Of a stretch of DNA of 64,000 nucleotides, positions 35,285-43,942 are shown piece by piece (position 1 is the first letter of the stretch; each line of letters starts with the position of its first letter). This DNA comes from Parageobacillus sp. KH3-4 (GTDB lineage: Bacteria; Bacillota; Bacilli; Bacillales; Anoxybacillaceae): the NCBI RefSeq assembly GCF_022846435.1, contig NZ_AP025627.1:1088001-1152000 (forward strand), written 5' to 3'. The notes beneath the pieces are model-generated. The model saw nothing but the letters and a program-made list of their open reading frames with translations, made no database searches and was not told the DNA's origin. The translations under genes and the position numbers were made by a program.

Positions 35285-37858
35285 ATGACGGTCGCGTCTT
35301 CGGAAAAAATGAAAATTAATATCGAAAAGCTGAACGAGGATATCCGCCTTTTTCCGCAAGTGCATCCGATTACGGCGGACATGAAAATTACACATAAAGG
35401 CGTGTCTCGTTTAGTGATGTTAGATCGCTACTCATTTAAAGATACGGAAAAATTGACGCTGGGAGTCGGTGATTTTGTCGTATTGACGATTAAAGAAGAT
35501 CCAAAGTTTCCAGCGCGTGGGCTTGGCTTTATCGTCGATATCGATTGGGAAGCGAAAAAAGCGAAAGTGCTCGTTGAGGAAGAATATCGGCACGTGCTTG
35601 AAGGAGAAGAAGCAGAGACGGGAATCGTCGTCCGCTCGCTTGATATTATCGACAAACCGCTCGAAATTTTTTACGAACAAATTGCCAAACGCAATGCGAC
35701 AGGCTTGGCAGCTGTTGAAAAAACAGAGGAAAAACGAAAAGAATGGTTTGAAAAGTTTTATCAAGAGCTTGTTAGCTTGAACTTTGTTCCGGCGGGACGC
35801 GTATTGTATGGAGCGGGATCCGGGAAAGATGTGACCTATTTTAACTGCTATGTCATGCCGTATATCAAAGATTCGCGCGAAGGCATTTCCGAACATCGCA
35901 AACAAGTCATGGAAATTATGAGCCGCGGCGGCGGAGTCGGTACGAACGGTTCGACATTGCGTCCGCGCAACACGTTAGCGCGCGGGGTGAATGGAAAATC
36001 GTCCGGATCGGTCTCCTGGCTTGATGACATCGCGAAATTAACCCATCTGGTCGAGCAAGGCGGCTCCCGCCGTGGCGCGCAAATGATCATGCTGGCAGAC
36101 TGGCATCCGGACATTATCGAATTCATCGTCTCAAAAATGCAAAACCCGCGCATTTTGCGCTACTTAATTGAAAATATGGAAGATGAAGGAATTAAAAAAG
36201 CGGCGCAAGATAAATTGAAATTCACGCCGCTTACTGAACGGGAACGCGCGATGTACCAAGCTATCGTCAACTTCAAAAACGTTCCGGGTCACGGCGGCTT
36301 CAGTGAAGAAATTATTAAAGAAGCCGAGGAAAAATTGCGGACAGGCGGCACATACACGGTACATAACCCGGACTTTTTAACAGGAGCGAATATTTCCGTC
36401 TGCCTGACGAAAGAATTTATGGAAGCCGTCGAAAAAGATGAAGAGTACGAATTGCGCTTCCCGGATGTCGAAACGTATTCGGAAGAAGAAATGCGGATTT
36501 ACAATGAAAAATGGCATGAAGTCGGCGATGTGCGTGAATGGGAAAAAATGGGCTACCGCGTGCGCGTTTACCGCAAAATTCGTGCTCGCGAACTTTGGAA
36601 ACTAATTAACATTTGCGCGACGTATTCCGCGGAACCGGGTATTTTCTTCATCGATAACGCCAACGAAATGACGAACGCCCGAGCGTACGGACAAAAGGTG
36701 GTTGCGACCAACCCGTGTGGTGAACAACCTCTCGCGCCATATTCCGTCTGCAACCTGGCAGCCATTAACTTGGCAAATATGGTCGATAAAGAAAAGAAAG
36801 TCGTCGACTATGAAAAATTAAAACGCACCGTCGAAATTGGTGTAAGAATGCAAGATAACGTCATTGATGCAACGCCATATTTCTTGGAAGAAAACAAAAA
36901 ACAAGCGCTCGGAGAGCGTCGCATCGGTCTTGGCGTTATGGGATTGGCGGATTTGCTTATTTATTGCGAAAAAGAGTACGGTTCCGAGGAAGGAAACAAA
37001 CTTGTCGATGAATTGTTCAAAACGATTGCGACGACCGCATACCGCGCTTCCATTGAATTGGCAAAAGAAAAAGGCAGCTTCCCATTCCTTGTCGGAAAAA
37101 CCGAGGAAGAAACGAAAAAGCTGCGGGAAGCGTTTATTAACACTGGCTATATGAAACGGATGCCAGAAGATATACGCCAAGATATTTTAAAATATGGCAT
37201 TCGCAATTCGCATTTACTTACTGTCGCTCCGACGGGATCGACTGGAACGATGGTCGGTGTGTCAACTGGTCTTGAGCCGTATTTCTCATTCTCATATTAC
37301 CGGAGCGGCCGCCTCGGCAAATTTATTGAGGTAAAAGCCGATATTGTTCAGGAATATTTGGACAAACATCCGGAAGCAGACCCGAACAACTTGCCGCACT
37401 GGTTTGTGACTGCGATGGATCTATCACCGGAAGCGCATGCCGATGTGCAATGCATCATTCAGCGCTGGGTTGACTCTAGCCTTTCCAAAACGGTCAACGC
37501 TCCGAAAGGATATACCGTCGAGCAAGTGCAAAAAGTATATGAACGCTTATGGCGTGGTGGCGCAAAAGGCGGCACTGTGTATGTGGACGGAAGCCGCGAC
37601 GCGCAAGTATTGACGTTGAAAGCGGAAGAGAACACATTCGAAGAGCAGCTTGAACTTCTTTCGGAAGAGGAAGAGAACAAAGAAACGAAACGCGCCGTTG
37701 TTCTCGTCGATACGATTCAAGACTTGCGGGCAACGGACGTAACGATCGGCTCCGAAGTTGGCAACATTTGCCCGGTTTGCCGCGAAGGCACGGTCGAAGA
37801 AATCGGCGGCTGCAACACATGCACAAGCTGCGGTGCGCAGCTGAAATGCGGACTGTAA
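35285..37858 (+). CDS. nrdJ: Adenosylcobalamin-dependent ribonucleotide reductase (class II)
   Basis: Makes deoxyribonucleotides using vitamin B12 and needs no oxygen. The 857-residue protein has the NPCGEQPLAPYSVCNL active-site block, the substrate cysteine in YFNCYVMP, SGSVSWLDDIAKL, and TVAPTGSTGT. The C terminus holds a CPVCREG...CNTCTSCG cluster used for reduction by thioredoxin. No nrdB-type subunit is present. ATG at 35285 is preceded by GAGGAGAG. Two NrdR boxes lie upstream; the gene is not at this position in B. subtilis. Confidence 0.95.
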   Translation: MTVASSEKMKINIEKLNEDIRLFPQVHPITADMKITHKGVSRLVMLDRYSFKDTEKLTLGVGDFVVLTIKEDPKFPARGLGFIVDIDWEAKKAKVLVEEEYRHVLEGEEAETGIVVRSLDIIDKPLEIFYEQIAKRNATGLAAVEKTEEKRKEWFEKFYQELVSLNFVPAGRVLYGAGSGKDVTYFNCYVMPYIKDSREGISEHRKQVMEIMSRGGGVGTNGSTLRPRNTLARGVNGKSSGSVSWLDDIAKLTHLVEQGGSRRGAQMIMLADWHPDIIEFIVSKMQNPRILRYLIENMEDEGIKKAAQDKLKFTPLTERERAMYQAIVNFKNVPGHGGFSEEIIKEAEEKLRTGGTYTVHNPDFLTGANISVCLTKEFMEAVEKDEEYELRFPDVETYSEEEMRIYNEKWHEVGDVREWEKMGYRVRVYRKIRARELWKLINICATYSAEPGIFFIDNANEMTNARAYGQKVVATNPCGEQPLAPYSVCNLAAINLANMVDKEKKVVDYEKLKRTVEIGVRMQDNVIDATPYFLEENKKQALGERRIGLGVMGLADLLIYCEKEYGSEEGNKLVDELFKTIATTAYRASIELAKEKGSFPFLVGKTEEETKKLREAFINTGYMKRMPEDIRQDILKYGIRNSHLLTVAPTGSTGTMVGVSTGLEPYFSFSYYRSGRLGKFIEVKADIVQEYLDKHPEADPNNLPHWFVTAMDLSPEAHADVQCIIQRWVDSSLSKTVNAPKGYTVEQVQKVYERLWRGGAKGGTVYVDGSRDAQVLTLKAEENTFEEQLELLSEEEENKETKRAVVLVDTIQDLRATDVTIGSEVGNICPVCREGTVEEIGGCNTCTSCGAQLKCGL

Positions 37859-37881
37859 GCAGGACAAAAAGGATGAAACGG

Positions 37882-37919
37882 AAAGCTGGCTTAGTCGGCT
37901 GGACTGAGCCAGCTTTTTT
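37882..37919 (+). terminator. Terminator after nrdJ
   Basis: AAAGCTGGCT pairs perfectly with AGCCAGCTTT and continues into T. Confidence 0.92.
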
Positions 37920-37942
37920 CATTCATAAGAGCGGAGTGACAA

Positions 37943-37970
37943 AAATATAGTAGTATGAGGCATCATATTG
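37943..37970 (+). promoter_or_regulatory. Candidate sigma-E promoter of the LysM-GH18 gene
   Basis: AAATATA (37943-37949) and CATATTG (37964-37970), 14 bp apart, loosely fit the sigma-E pattern. Support comes mainly from the spore-type product downstream. Confidence 0.3.
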
Positions 37971-37988
37971 ACTAGGGGGAGGATAACA

Positions 37989-39398
37989 ATGCTGATCCAT
38001 ATTGTACAGAGAGGAGAAAACCTATGGGCGATTGCTCAGCGCTACGGAGCGCCGCTCGAGCAGATTGTCACGGCCAATGGACTGAAAGATGCTAATCGCC
38101 TCACGATCGGGCAGGCGCTCGTCATTCCCGTTCCATACCGCTATCATACCGTTCGTTCAGGAGAAACGTTATGGACGATCGCCAGGCGATACGGCGTTTC
38201 CCTAGATGCGATTGTTCAGGCCAACCGAATCAGCAATCCTTCTGTCATTTACCCGGGAACGGTTCTTCTTATTCCGCCGAGAACACACACGGTGCAGCGC
38301 GGAGAAACGCTGTCGCAAATCGCCGAGCGTTATGGGACGACCGTGCAAGACATTCTGCGAGCCAATCGGATTGCCGATCCGAATGTAATTTTCACCGGCA
38401 TGGTATTAACGATTCCGCATTCTAAGCCGGTCATTGAAGTGAATGCATTTACGATTGATTCAGGGGAACAAGGAGCACAGCAAGTACGGGAAGTAGGACG
38501 CCATTTAACGTATGTCTCTTTGTTTGCGTATGCGATCAGAGAAGATGGCGGACTTCAACCGTTCGATGACGCAGCCATCATTCAAGCGGCAACCGCAGAA
38601 AGGGTTGTGCCGGTGATGGCGATCACTAATTTTACATATCAAGATCCGGGATCAAGATTGGCGCAGACGATCCTTTCCAATGTACAACTACAAAATCGGC
38701 TGCTTGACAACATTGTTCGTACGATGCGGGAAAAAGGATATCGCGGGTTGAATATTGATTTTGAAAACGTCTATCCGACGGATCGCGAGCGGTATAATCA
38801 ATTTTTGCAGCGTGCTGTGGAGAGGCTTCATCGTGAAGGATACTTTGTTTCGACTTCTCTCGCCCCAAAAACAAGCGGGGAGCAAAAAGGACTGTTATAT
38901 GAGGCGCATGACTATCCCGCCCATGGGAGAATTGTCGATTTTGTCGTGCTGATGACGTATGAATGGGGATACCGGTTCGGGCCGCCGCAGGCGATTTCCC
39001 CGATTCATCAAATTAGAAGAGTGCTTGATTACGCAGTCAGTGTCATTCCAAGAAACAAAATTTTTATGGGGTTTCAAATTTATGCGCGCGACTGGGTGCT
39101 TCCGCATGTACAAGGTCAAGAGGCGGAAACATTCAGCCCGCAGGAAGCAGTAGAACGTGCGATCCGCTATGGAGCAGCGATTCAATATGATCCAACCGCC
39201 CAATCCCCGTTTTACCGCTATGCCGACAGCCAAGGGAGGACGCATGAAGTGTGGTTTGAGGATGCTCGCAGCGCCCAGGCAAAGTTTGACTTGGTGAAAG
39301 AGTACCAATTAAGAGGAATTAGCTATTGGGTGCTCGGTTATTCTTATCCGGAAAATTGGGCGCTGTTAGAGGACAACTTTCACATTCGCAAACGATAA
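37989..39398 (+). CDS. Spore-type glycoside hydrolase: three LysM domains plus GH18 (SleL/YaaH-like)
   Basis: A 469-residue predicted N-acetylglucosaminidase acting on spore cortex peptidoglycan. Three LysM repeats (about residues 2-45, 48-94 and 96-143) each start with a HxVxxGExLxxIAxxYG block; the GH18 domain has catalytic GLNIDFENV and the final Trp strand ISYWVLGYSYPENW. B. subtilis YaaH and YdhD have two LysM. No signal peptide, as expected for mother-cell-made coat enzymes. ATG at 37989 follows GGGGGAGGATAACA. Confidence 0.9.
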   Translation: MLIHIVQRGENLWAIAQRYGAPLEQIVTANGLKDANRLTIGQALVIPVPYRYHTVRSGETLWTIARRYGVSLDAIVQANRISNPSVIYPGTVLLIPPRTHTVQRGETLSQIAERYGTTVQDILRANRIADPNVIFTGMVLTIPHSKPVIEVNAFTIDSGEQGAQQVREVGRHLTYVSLFAYAIREDGGLQPFDDAAIIQAATAERVVPVMAITNFTYQDPGSRLAQTILSNVQLQNRLLDNIVRTMREKGYRGLNIDFENVYPTDRERYNQFLQRAVERLHREGYFVSTSLAPKTSGEQKGLLYEAHDYPAHGRIVDFVVLMTYEWGYRFGPPQAISPIHQIRRVLDYAVSVIPRNKIFMGFQIYARDWVLPHVQGQEAETFSPQEAVERAIRYGAAIQYDPTAQSPFYRYADSQGRTHEVWFEDARSAQAKFDLVKEYQLRGISYWVLGYSYPENWALLEDNFHIRKR

Positions 39399-39420
39399 TA
39401 AGCGGTTTTTTCCAACGAAG

Positions 39421-39461
39421 GTGCGTGTAATCGTGTCCACTCCGGCGGCACGCGCTTTTTT
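39421..39461 (+). terminator. Terminator after the LysM-GH18 gene
   Basis: GTGCGTG (39421-39427) pairs with CACGCGC (39449-39455, one G-T pair), followed by six T. Confidence 0.75.
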
Positions 39462-39478
39462 CGCTTGCGGACATGTGT

Positions 39479-39958
39479 TTATAGCTGCTGCAATTCGAGC
39501 CGTTTCTTTATTTGATGAATTTCCATATCATGTTTTCCGGTTTTTGCGCTTAAATACTCAATATCGATTTTTGCGCTTCTCCAGTCATTGGAAAGCAGTT
39601 CAAACATCCGGCGGTGATCGGCCAATTCTTCTTCGATTTTTTTGAAATGGCTTCTTGTTTCAATGATGAAATTGTCTAGTTTTTCTTCCCAGCGTTGTTG
39701 CCGCTCTTCTAACCGCTGCTGTTGCTCTTCTAATCGTTGTTGTCGTTCTTCCAATCGTTGCTGTCGCTCTTCCAATCGTTGTTGTCGTTCTTCCAATCGT
39801 TGCTGTCGCTCTTCCAACCGCTGCTGTCGTTCTTCCAAGCGAAGTTGATTTTCTTCGAGCCGCTGTTGTCCCTCTTCGAGACGAGCGAGTTGCTCATGAA
39901 CCGGCTGCAGCTCTTCTTTTAAAACGGAACGAAACAATTCGATTAATTCTTGCGCCAT
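39479..39958 (-). CDS. Coiled-coil protein built from nine QQRLEER heptads
   Basis: A 159-residue soluble protein. Residues 1-30 are helical, residues 31-93 are nine consecutive seven-residue units (QQRLEER and variants), and residues 94-159 are a mixed helical tail (IEEELADHRRMFELLSNDW...). The whole is predicted to be one long coiled coil. ATG at 39958 follows AAAGGAGGGACACAAA. The pattern resembles small DUF-type coiled-coil proteins common in Geobacillus; no function is known to me. It is convergent with the GH18 gene. Confidence 0.8.
   Translation of the reverse strand: MAQELIELFRSVLKEELQPVHEQLARLEEGQQRLEENQLRLEERQQRLEERQQRLEERQQRLEERQQRLEERQQRLEEQQQRLEERQQRWEEKLDNFIIETRSHFKKIEEELADHRRMFELLSNDWRSAKIDIEYLSAKTGKHDMEIHQIKKRLELQQL
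39680..39868. repeat. 21-bp tandem repeat, nine units, inside the coiled-coil gene
   Basis: On the + strand the unit reads TCTTCCAATCGTTG followed by TTGTCGT or CTGTCGC. Central units alternate between these two endings, giving a 42-bp higher-order repeat; outer units are more diverged. This suggests growth by unequal exchange, with possible copy-number variation between strains. Confidence 0.9.
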
Positions 39959-40065
39959 TTTGTGTCCCTCCTTTCTATTGACTCCATTGTACCATTGCCG
40001 GAATGGAATGTCATGATGGATAATGGGAGAAAAGAAGTTTTTTAAAAGAGGCGGAGGAGAAATGA

Positions 40066-40383
40066 ATGATTCATCAAATGGGATTGTATGAGAGACCTTT
40101 CCGTTCCATCCAATCCGGAAAGAAAACGGTGGAAGTGCGGTTATATGATGAGAAACGTCGCGGCATTCAAGTCGGGGATATCATCGAATTTGTGAAAGTG
40201 CCTGATGAAAAGGAAACGGTGAAAATAAAAGTGATGGCATTGCAGCCGTATGAAACGTTTGCCGATATGTATCGCGATATTCCGTTTTCTTTTTTTGACT
40301 GTGAAGGATGGACGATAGAGGAAGCGCCGGAGGCAACCTATAACATTTATACGAAAGATAAGGAACGGCAATGGAGGCGTTAG
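40066..40383 (+). CDS. ASCH domain protein
   Basis: A 105-residue single-domain protein with the ASCH signature G18-x-K20-x-x-E23-x-R25 (QSGKKTVEVRLYD) followed by VGDIIEF. ASCH domains have a PUA-like fold and are thought to bind RNA; some members hydrolyse N4-acetylcytidine. ATG at 40066 lies after GGAGGAGAAATGA. It is 51 bp upstream of the DUF2332 gene in the same direction with no terminator between, so they likely form an operon. Confidence 0.85.
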   Translation: MIHQMGLYERPFRSIQSGKKTVEVRLYDEKRRGIQVGDIIEFVKVPDEKETVKIKVMALQPYETFADMYRDIPFSFFDCEGWTIEEAPEATYNIYTKDKERQWRR

Positions 40384-40434
40384 CCATCCATATACAATTG
40401 CTGGAGGAATAAAAAACGAGGAGAGAAGACAAAG

Positions 40435-41466
40435 ATGTCGTTAGAAGTTATTTCTGAGCGGTTTCGCCGCTTTGCCATTCGTGAATGCCGAGACTCTAGT
40501 GAACTATATGAACAGCTGGCGTTAAACATCGCCGAAGATGAGGAGCTATTGCGCCTTGCTTCAGCCGCTCGAAGCAACCAACCGATTCCGAACTTGCTAT
40601 TTGGAGCGGTTCATTATTTATTGCTCAAAGGATATATGCATGAGCTGCGCGAATTTTACGGAAGTATAGCCGACCGGCCGCGAAACCCGCAGCATGCTTT
40701 CCCTTATTTCCGTGATTTCTGCATCCGCTATCAAGAAGACATTACAGCGATGTTGACAAGTAAACTCGTGCAGACGAATGAGGTTCGGCGTTGTGCGTAT
40801 TTATATCCTAGTTTTTGTTTTATTTATGACATGGCCAAAAAGCCTTTATCGCTCATTGAAATTGGCACAAGCGCCGGTTTGCTGCTGGCGTGGGACAAGT
40901 ACCGATACGATTACGGCCTGCACGAGACATACGGAAATCCGCATTCCAATGTTTTGATTACCTCCGAAATTCGCGGAGAGCGTTTGCCATTTTTGCTGCC
41001 GAAAAGCCCTCCGGTTGCAGAGCGTATAGGGATTGATTTGCATGTAAATGATTTGCAAAGCGAAGAAGATTGTCTATGGATGCAAGCGCTCATTTGGCCC
41101 GAACATAAAGATCGGCGCGAACTGTTTCAAAAAGCCGCCTGCTGCCTGCAGCAAACGCCTGTCCGCCTATTAGAAGGAGATGGAATAGCGCTCTTGCCGA
41201 ATATCGCGGCAACGATTCCGGAAGATACCGCTTTATGCGTTTTTCATACACATGTAGCCAATCAAATTCCAGACGATGCGAAACATATGTTGCTAGAGCG
41301 GATTAAGGAGATCGGTCAAACGAGAGACGTTTTTCATTTATATAACAATATGTGGGATGTGAAATTGCGTCTTGACTACTTTGTTGATGGCAAGGAATAC
41401 AACAAAATCATAGGGGAAACAGATGGACACGCCCGTTGGTTTCGCTGGGAGCTTGATTGCAGTTAA
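40435..41466 (+). CDS. DUF2332 family protein with methyltransferase-like motif
   Basis: A 343-residue soluble protein of DUF2332. The conserved centre (LSLIEIGTSAGLLLAWDKYRYDYG, key residues EIGTSAG) resembles motif I of Rossmann-fold SAM methyltransferases, followed later by an RLLEGDGIALLP strand and VFHTHVANQ. No activity is established for the family. ATG at 40435 follows GAGGAGAGAAGACAAAG. Its upstream neighbour is the ASCH gene. Confidence 0.82.
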   Translation: MSLEVISERFRRFAIRECRDSSELYEQLALNIAEDEELLRLASAARSNQPIPNLLFGAVHYLLLKGYMHELREFYGSIADRPRNPQHAFPYFRDFCIRYQEDITAMLTSKLVQTNEVRRCAYLYPSFCFIYDMAKKPLSLIEIGTSAGLLLAWDKYRYDYGLHETYGNPHSNVLITSEIRGERLPFLLPKSPPVAERIGIDLHVNDLQSEEDCLWMQALIWPEHKDRRELFQKAACCLQQTPVRLLEGDGIALLPNIAATIPEDTALCVFHTHVANQIPDDAKHMLLERIKEIGQTRDVFHLYNNMWDVKLRLDYFVDGKEYNKIIGETDGHARWFRWELDCS

Positions 41467-41971
41467 TTTAGCGAAAAGACAGAACAGATCAATCGTTGTC
41501 AGACAAATCGTTTAACAATTGATGAAAAAGTTTTGCGGTTAATTGCGCCGGATTTGATAAACCGAATCGCGCAAAACGTCTCTGGCATGTTCAACGCCCT
41601 CATCGGAAACGACAACTGTACAGTTTATTTATATATTTTCGAAATGTCCTTCATTTATCTTTCACTGCTGATTGGCAAATTTTTGGGGTGGTGTTGCGCG
41701 CCGATCGCCACCGATGGAAGATCTAGGGATACTTTATGGAGGGGGGAGCCTTTTCTAGGTTCCATTTATTCGACAACGGGGGAAAGGTCTCTTCTTTAAT
41801 TGGGTAAAAATGAAAGACGAGCGAAATTTTTGCACATTATCGATCAACTTTTCGGGTGGGCGAGAAATAATTGCTCGCTCCAATTTTTGTGGAGACAATA
41901 GTGAAAGCAATGTTTTTTCCATTTCCGTTCATACTAACTGTGAATATAAACGGAAATGGGGTGGATGGATA
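41467..41971. other. 505-base gene-free stretch before splB
   Basis: No credible gene. An open frame at 41533-41799 has no ribosome site and no family I recognise. The last 45 bases hold the probable sigma-G promoter of splB. A stretch around 41826-41850 shares TTTTTGCACA with the inverted-repeat elements of the window, but no paired end is visible. Confidence 0.5.
41907..41936 (+). promoter_or_regulatory. Candidate sigma-G promoter of splB
   Basis: CATACTA (41930-41936) is a perfect sigma-G -10 element. GCAATG (41907-41912) lies 17 bp upstream and matches the TGAATA consensus at three of six places. B. subtilis splAB is transcribed by sigma-G in the forespore. Confidence 0.55.
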
Positions 41972-42997
41972 GTGAAACCGTTTATTCCGCAGCTTGTCTA
42001 TTTTGAGCCAGAGGCGCTTTCATATCCGTTAGGAAAAGAGTTGAAAGAGAAATTTGAAAAAATGAATATTGACATTCGCGAAACAACATCGCACAATCAA
42101 GTGCGCGGCATTCCGGGAGACAATGAGCTGCAGCGGTACCGCAACGCGAAATCGACGCTTGTCGTCGGGGTAAGGCGGACGTTGAAATTTGACACATCGA
42201 AGCCATCAGCGGAGTATGCGATTCCGCTGGCAACCGGCTGCATGGGGCATTGCCATTATTGCTATTTGCAAACAACTTTGGGAAGCAAGCCTTATATTCG
42301 CGTCTATGTCAATTTAGACGATATTTTTGCGCAGGCGGAAAAATATATTGACGAGCGTGCTCCACAAATTACCCGCTTTGAGGCGGCGTGTACGTCCGAT
42401 ATTGTCGGAATTGACCATTTGACCCATTCTCTTAAGAAAGCGATCGAGTTTATTGGTGCGACCGAATATGGACGTTTGCGTTTTGTCACGAAATATGAGC
42501 ATGTCGATCATTTGCTTGATGCGAAACATAACGGAAAAACGCGTTTTCGTTTCAGCGTCAATTCCCGCTATGTCATTAAAAATTTTGAACCGGGAACATC
42601 TTCGTTTGATGCGCGATTGGAAGCGGCGAGAAAAGTGGCAAACGCAGGATATCCACTTGGGTTTGTTGTCGCGCCGATTTATATGCATGAAGGCTGGGAA
42701 GAAGGGTATTTCGAACTGTTTGAACAGCTGTACGAGCGGCTAGAAGGAATGGATCTGTCGAATTTGACATTTGAATTAATTCAGCACCGATTCACAAAGC
42801 CGGCAAAAAAAGTGATACAAAAACGTTATCCAAAAACAAAGCTTGATCTTGACGAAAGCAAACGCAAGTATAAATGGGGACGATACGGAATCGGCAAATA
42901 TGTGTATCCGGATGACGATGCAAAGCAGCTCGAAATGACAATGCGCCGCTATATCGCCGAATTTTTTCCGGAAGCGGAAGTGCAATATTTTACGTAA
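41972..42997 (+). CDS. splB: Spore photoproduct lyase
   Basis: Radical SAM enzyme that repairs 5-thyminyl-5,6-dihydrothymine lesions in spore DNA during germination. The 341-residue protein has the 4Fe-4S motif C90-x3-C94-x2-C97 (CMGHCHYC) followed by Tyr98, and the hydrogen donor Cys140 (EAACTSD). These numbers agree with Geobacillus SPL only when the GTG at 41972 is the start, and GGGGTGGAT lies in front of it. No splA is seen upstream, unlike in B. subtilis. Confidence 0.96.
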   Translation: MKPFIPQLVYFEPEALSYPLGKELKEKFEKMNIDIRETTSHNQVRGIPGDNELQRYRNAKSTLVVGVRRTLKFDTSKPSAEYAIPLATGCMGHCHYCYLQTTLGSKPYIRVYVNLDDIFAQAEKYIDERAPQITRFEAACTSDIVGIDHLTHSLKKAIEFIGATEYGRLRFVTKYEHVDHLLDAKHNGKTRFRFSVNSRYVIKNFEPGTSSFDARLEAARKVANAGYPLGFVVAPIYMHEGWEEGYFELFEQLYERLEGMDLSNLTFELIQHRFTKPAKKVIQKRYPKTKLDLDESKRKYKWGRYGIGKYVYPDDDAKQLEMTMRRYIAEFFPEAEVQYFT

Positions 42998-43000
42998 TTG

Positions 43001-43028
43001 TTGCCATTTCAAATTCTCATGATATAAT
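43001..43028 (+). promoter_or_regulatory. Sigma-A promoter of mntR
   Basis: TTGCCA (43001-43006) and TATAAT (43023-43028) with 16-bp spacing. I see no obvious MntR operator around it. Confidence 0.6.
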
Positions 43029-43082
43029 GATACTGATTGTTATTTTTTTCTTTACAACGGCTTTACGGGAGGGGGACAAAAA

Positions 43083-43511
43083 TTGCCAACACCAAGCATG
43101 GAAGATTATATCGAACAAATTTATATTTTAATCGAAGAGAAAGGATATGCCCGAGTATCCGATATTGCTGAGGCATTGTCCGTGCATCCCTCCTCTGTGA
43201 CGAAAATGGTGCAAAAATTGGACAAGGACGAATATTTAGTCTACGAAAAATATCGCGGTTTAGTGTTGACGGCGAAAGGGAAAAAAATCGGCAAAAGGCT
43301 TGTATACCGTCATGAATTGCTGGAACAATTTATGCGCATTATCGGTGTCGATGAGGAAAATATTTATCATGACGTCGAAGGAATTGAACATCATTTAAGC
43401 TGGAATGCGATTGACCGCATCGGCGATTTAGTGCAATATTTCCAAGAGGATCCAAAGCGCATTGAGATGCTTCGCAACATCCAAAAACGGAACGAACAAG
43501 CAGAAGAGTAA
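43083..43511 (+). CDS. mntR: Manganese transport regulator MntR
   Basis: DtxR-family repressor of manganese uptake genes. The 142-residue protein has a winged helix with [22 protein letters not shown] and all manganese ligands: Asp8, Glu11, His77, Glu99, Glu102 and His103. The start is TTG at 43083 after GGGAGGGGGACAAAAA, which gives the conserved N terminus (M[13 protein letters not shown]). It has a strong own promoter and terminator. Confidence 0.96.
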   Translation: MPTPSMEDYIEQIYILIEEKGYARVSDIAEALSVHPSSVTKMVQKLDKDEYLVYEKYRGLVLTAKGKKIGKRLVYRHELLEQFMRIIGVDEENIYHDVEGIEHHLSWNAIDRIGDLVQYFQEDPKRIEMLRNIQKRNEQAEE

Positions 43512-43538
43512 GGTAAGTCTTACTCTTTTTTATTTTTA
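43504..43538 (+). terminator. Terminator after mntR
   Basis: AAGAGTAAG pairs with CTTACTCTT across a short loop, followed by TTTTATTTTT. The stem starts in the last codons of the gene. Confidence 0.85.
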
Positions 43539-43610
43539 ATAAATGCGAACATGACCTTTCCTAGTTTTCCGCTATGGGGATGAGAACGAGTGACGAACGG
43601 AAAAGTAGGA

Positions 43611-43723
43611 GATCAAGTTCTAATTATTGTGTGAATTTTCATTTCTTGGTCCAGCGAATTGATGTTTCGGAGAATCAAACTGCTTTTTGCCGTTTCTTTT
43701 TACACAAAATTTCGGAGTTAATC
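43611..43723. mobile_element. IS256-like miniature inverted-repeat element, copy B1, with target duplication
   Basis: About 113 bp with 26-bp imperfect terminal repeats; the right end read inward (GATTAACTCCGAAATTTTGT...) and the left end (GATCAAGTTCTAATTATTGT...) share their outline and the TTGTGT core. The flanks AAAGTAGGA (43602-43610) and AAAGTGGGA (43724-43732) agree at eight of nine positions, fitting the 8-9-bp duplication of IS256-family transposition. It has no coding capacity. Confidence 0.65.
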
Positions 43724-43748
43724 AAAGTGGGACACCCTCTCACCAATC

Positions 43749-43854
43749 GTTCAAGCTTCAATGTTGTGTAAAATCCACTTCCAGTCAGCCAACTTAGCTT
43801 TCTGAAAAAATATATCCACATTGTGCTTTTTTACACAAAGTTTCATGCTTCATC
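43749..43854. repeat. Short inverted-repeat element, copy B2
   Basis: TTGTGTAAAA (43764-43773) and TTTTACACAA (43829-43838) are perfect inverted copies. Outer parts GTTCAAG and CTTCATC mirror each other like those of copy B1, which lies only 25 bp away. No clear target duplication. Together copies B1 and B2 fill most of the 431-base gap between mntR and yqhO. Confidence 0.6.
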
Positions 43855-43942
43855 CATATTTTTTGCTGAATTTGTTAACGGTGTACTAAATCGCGCGTTT
43901 CCCTCTTACATATATACAAACGGCAAGTAAGGGGGAGGAGGC

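Noticed and set aside
39642-39848. Ser/Cys/Arg-rich repeat peptide on the + strand
   Set aside because: It is the antisense reading of the heptad repeat of the coiled-coil gene, which has a proper ribosome site and coiled-coil logic on the minus strand.
39680-39868. CRISPR-like regular repeat
   Set aside because: Units are contiguous 21-bp repeats without spacers and code for heptads; no cas genes nearby.
41533-41799. 89-codon open frame in the gap before splB
   Set aside because: No ribosome site, no recognised family, odd composition; treated as chance.
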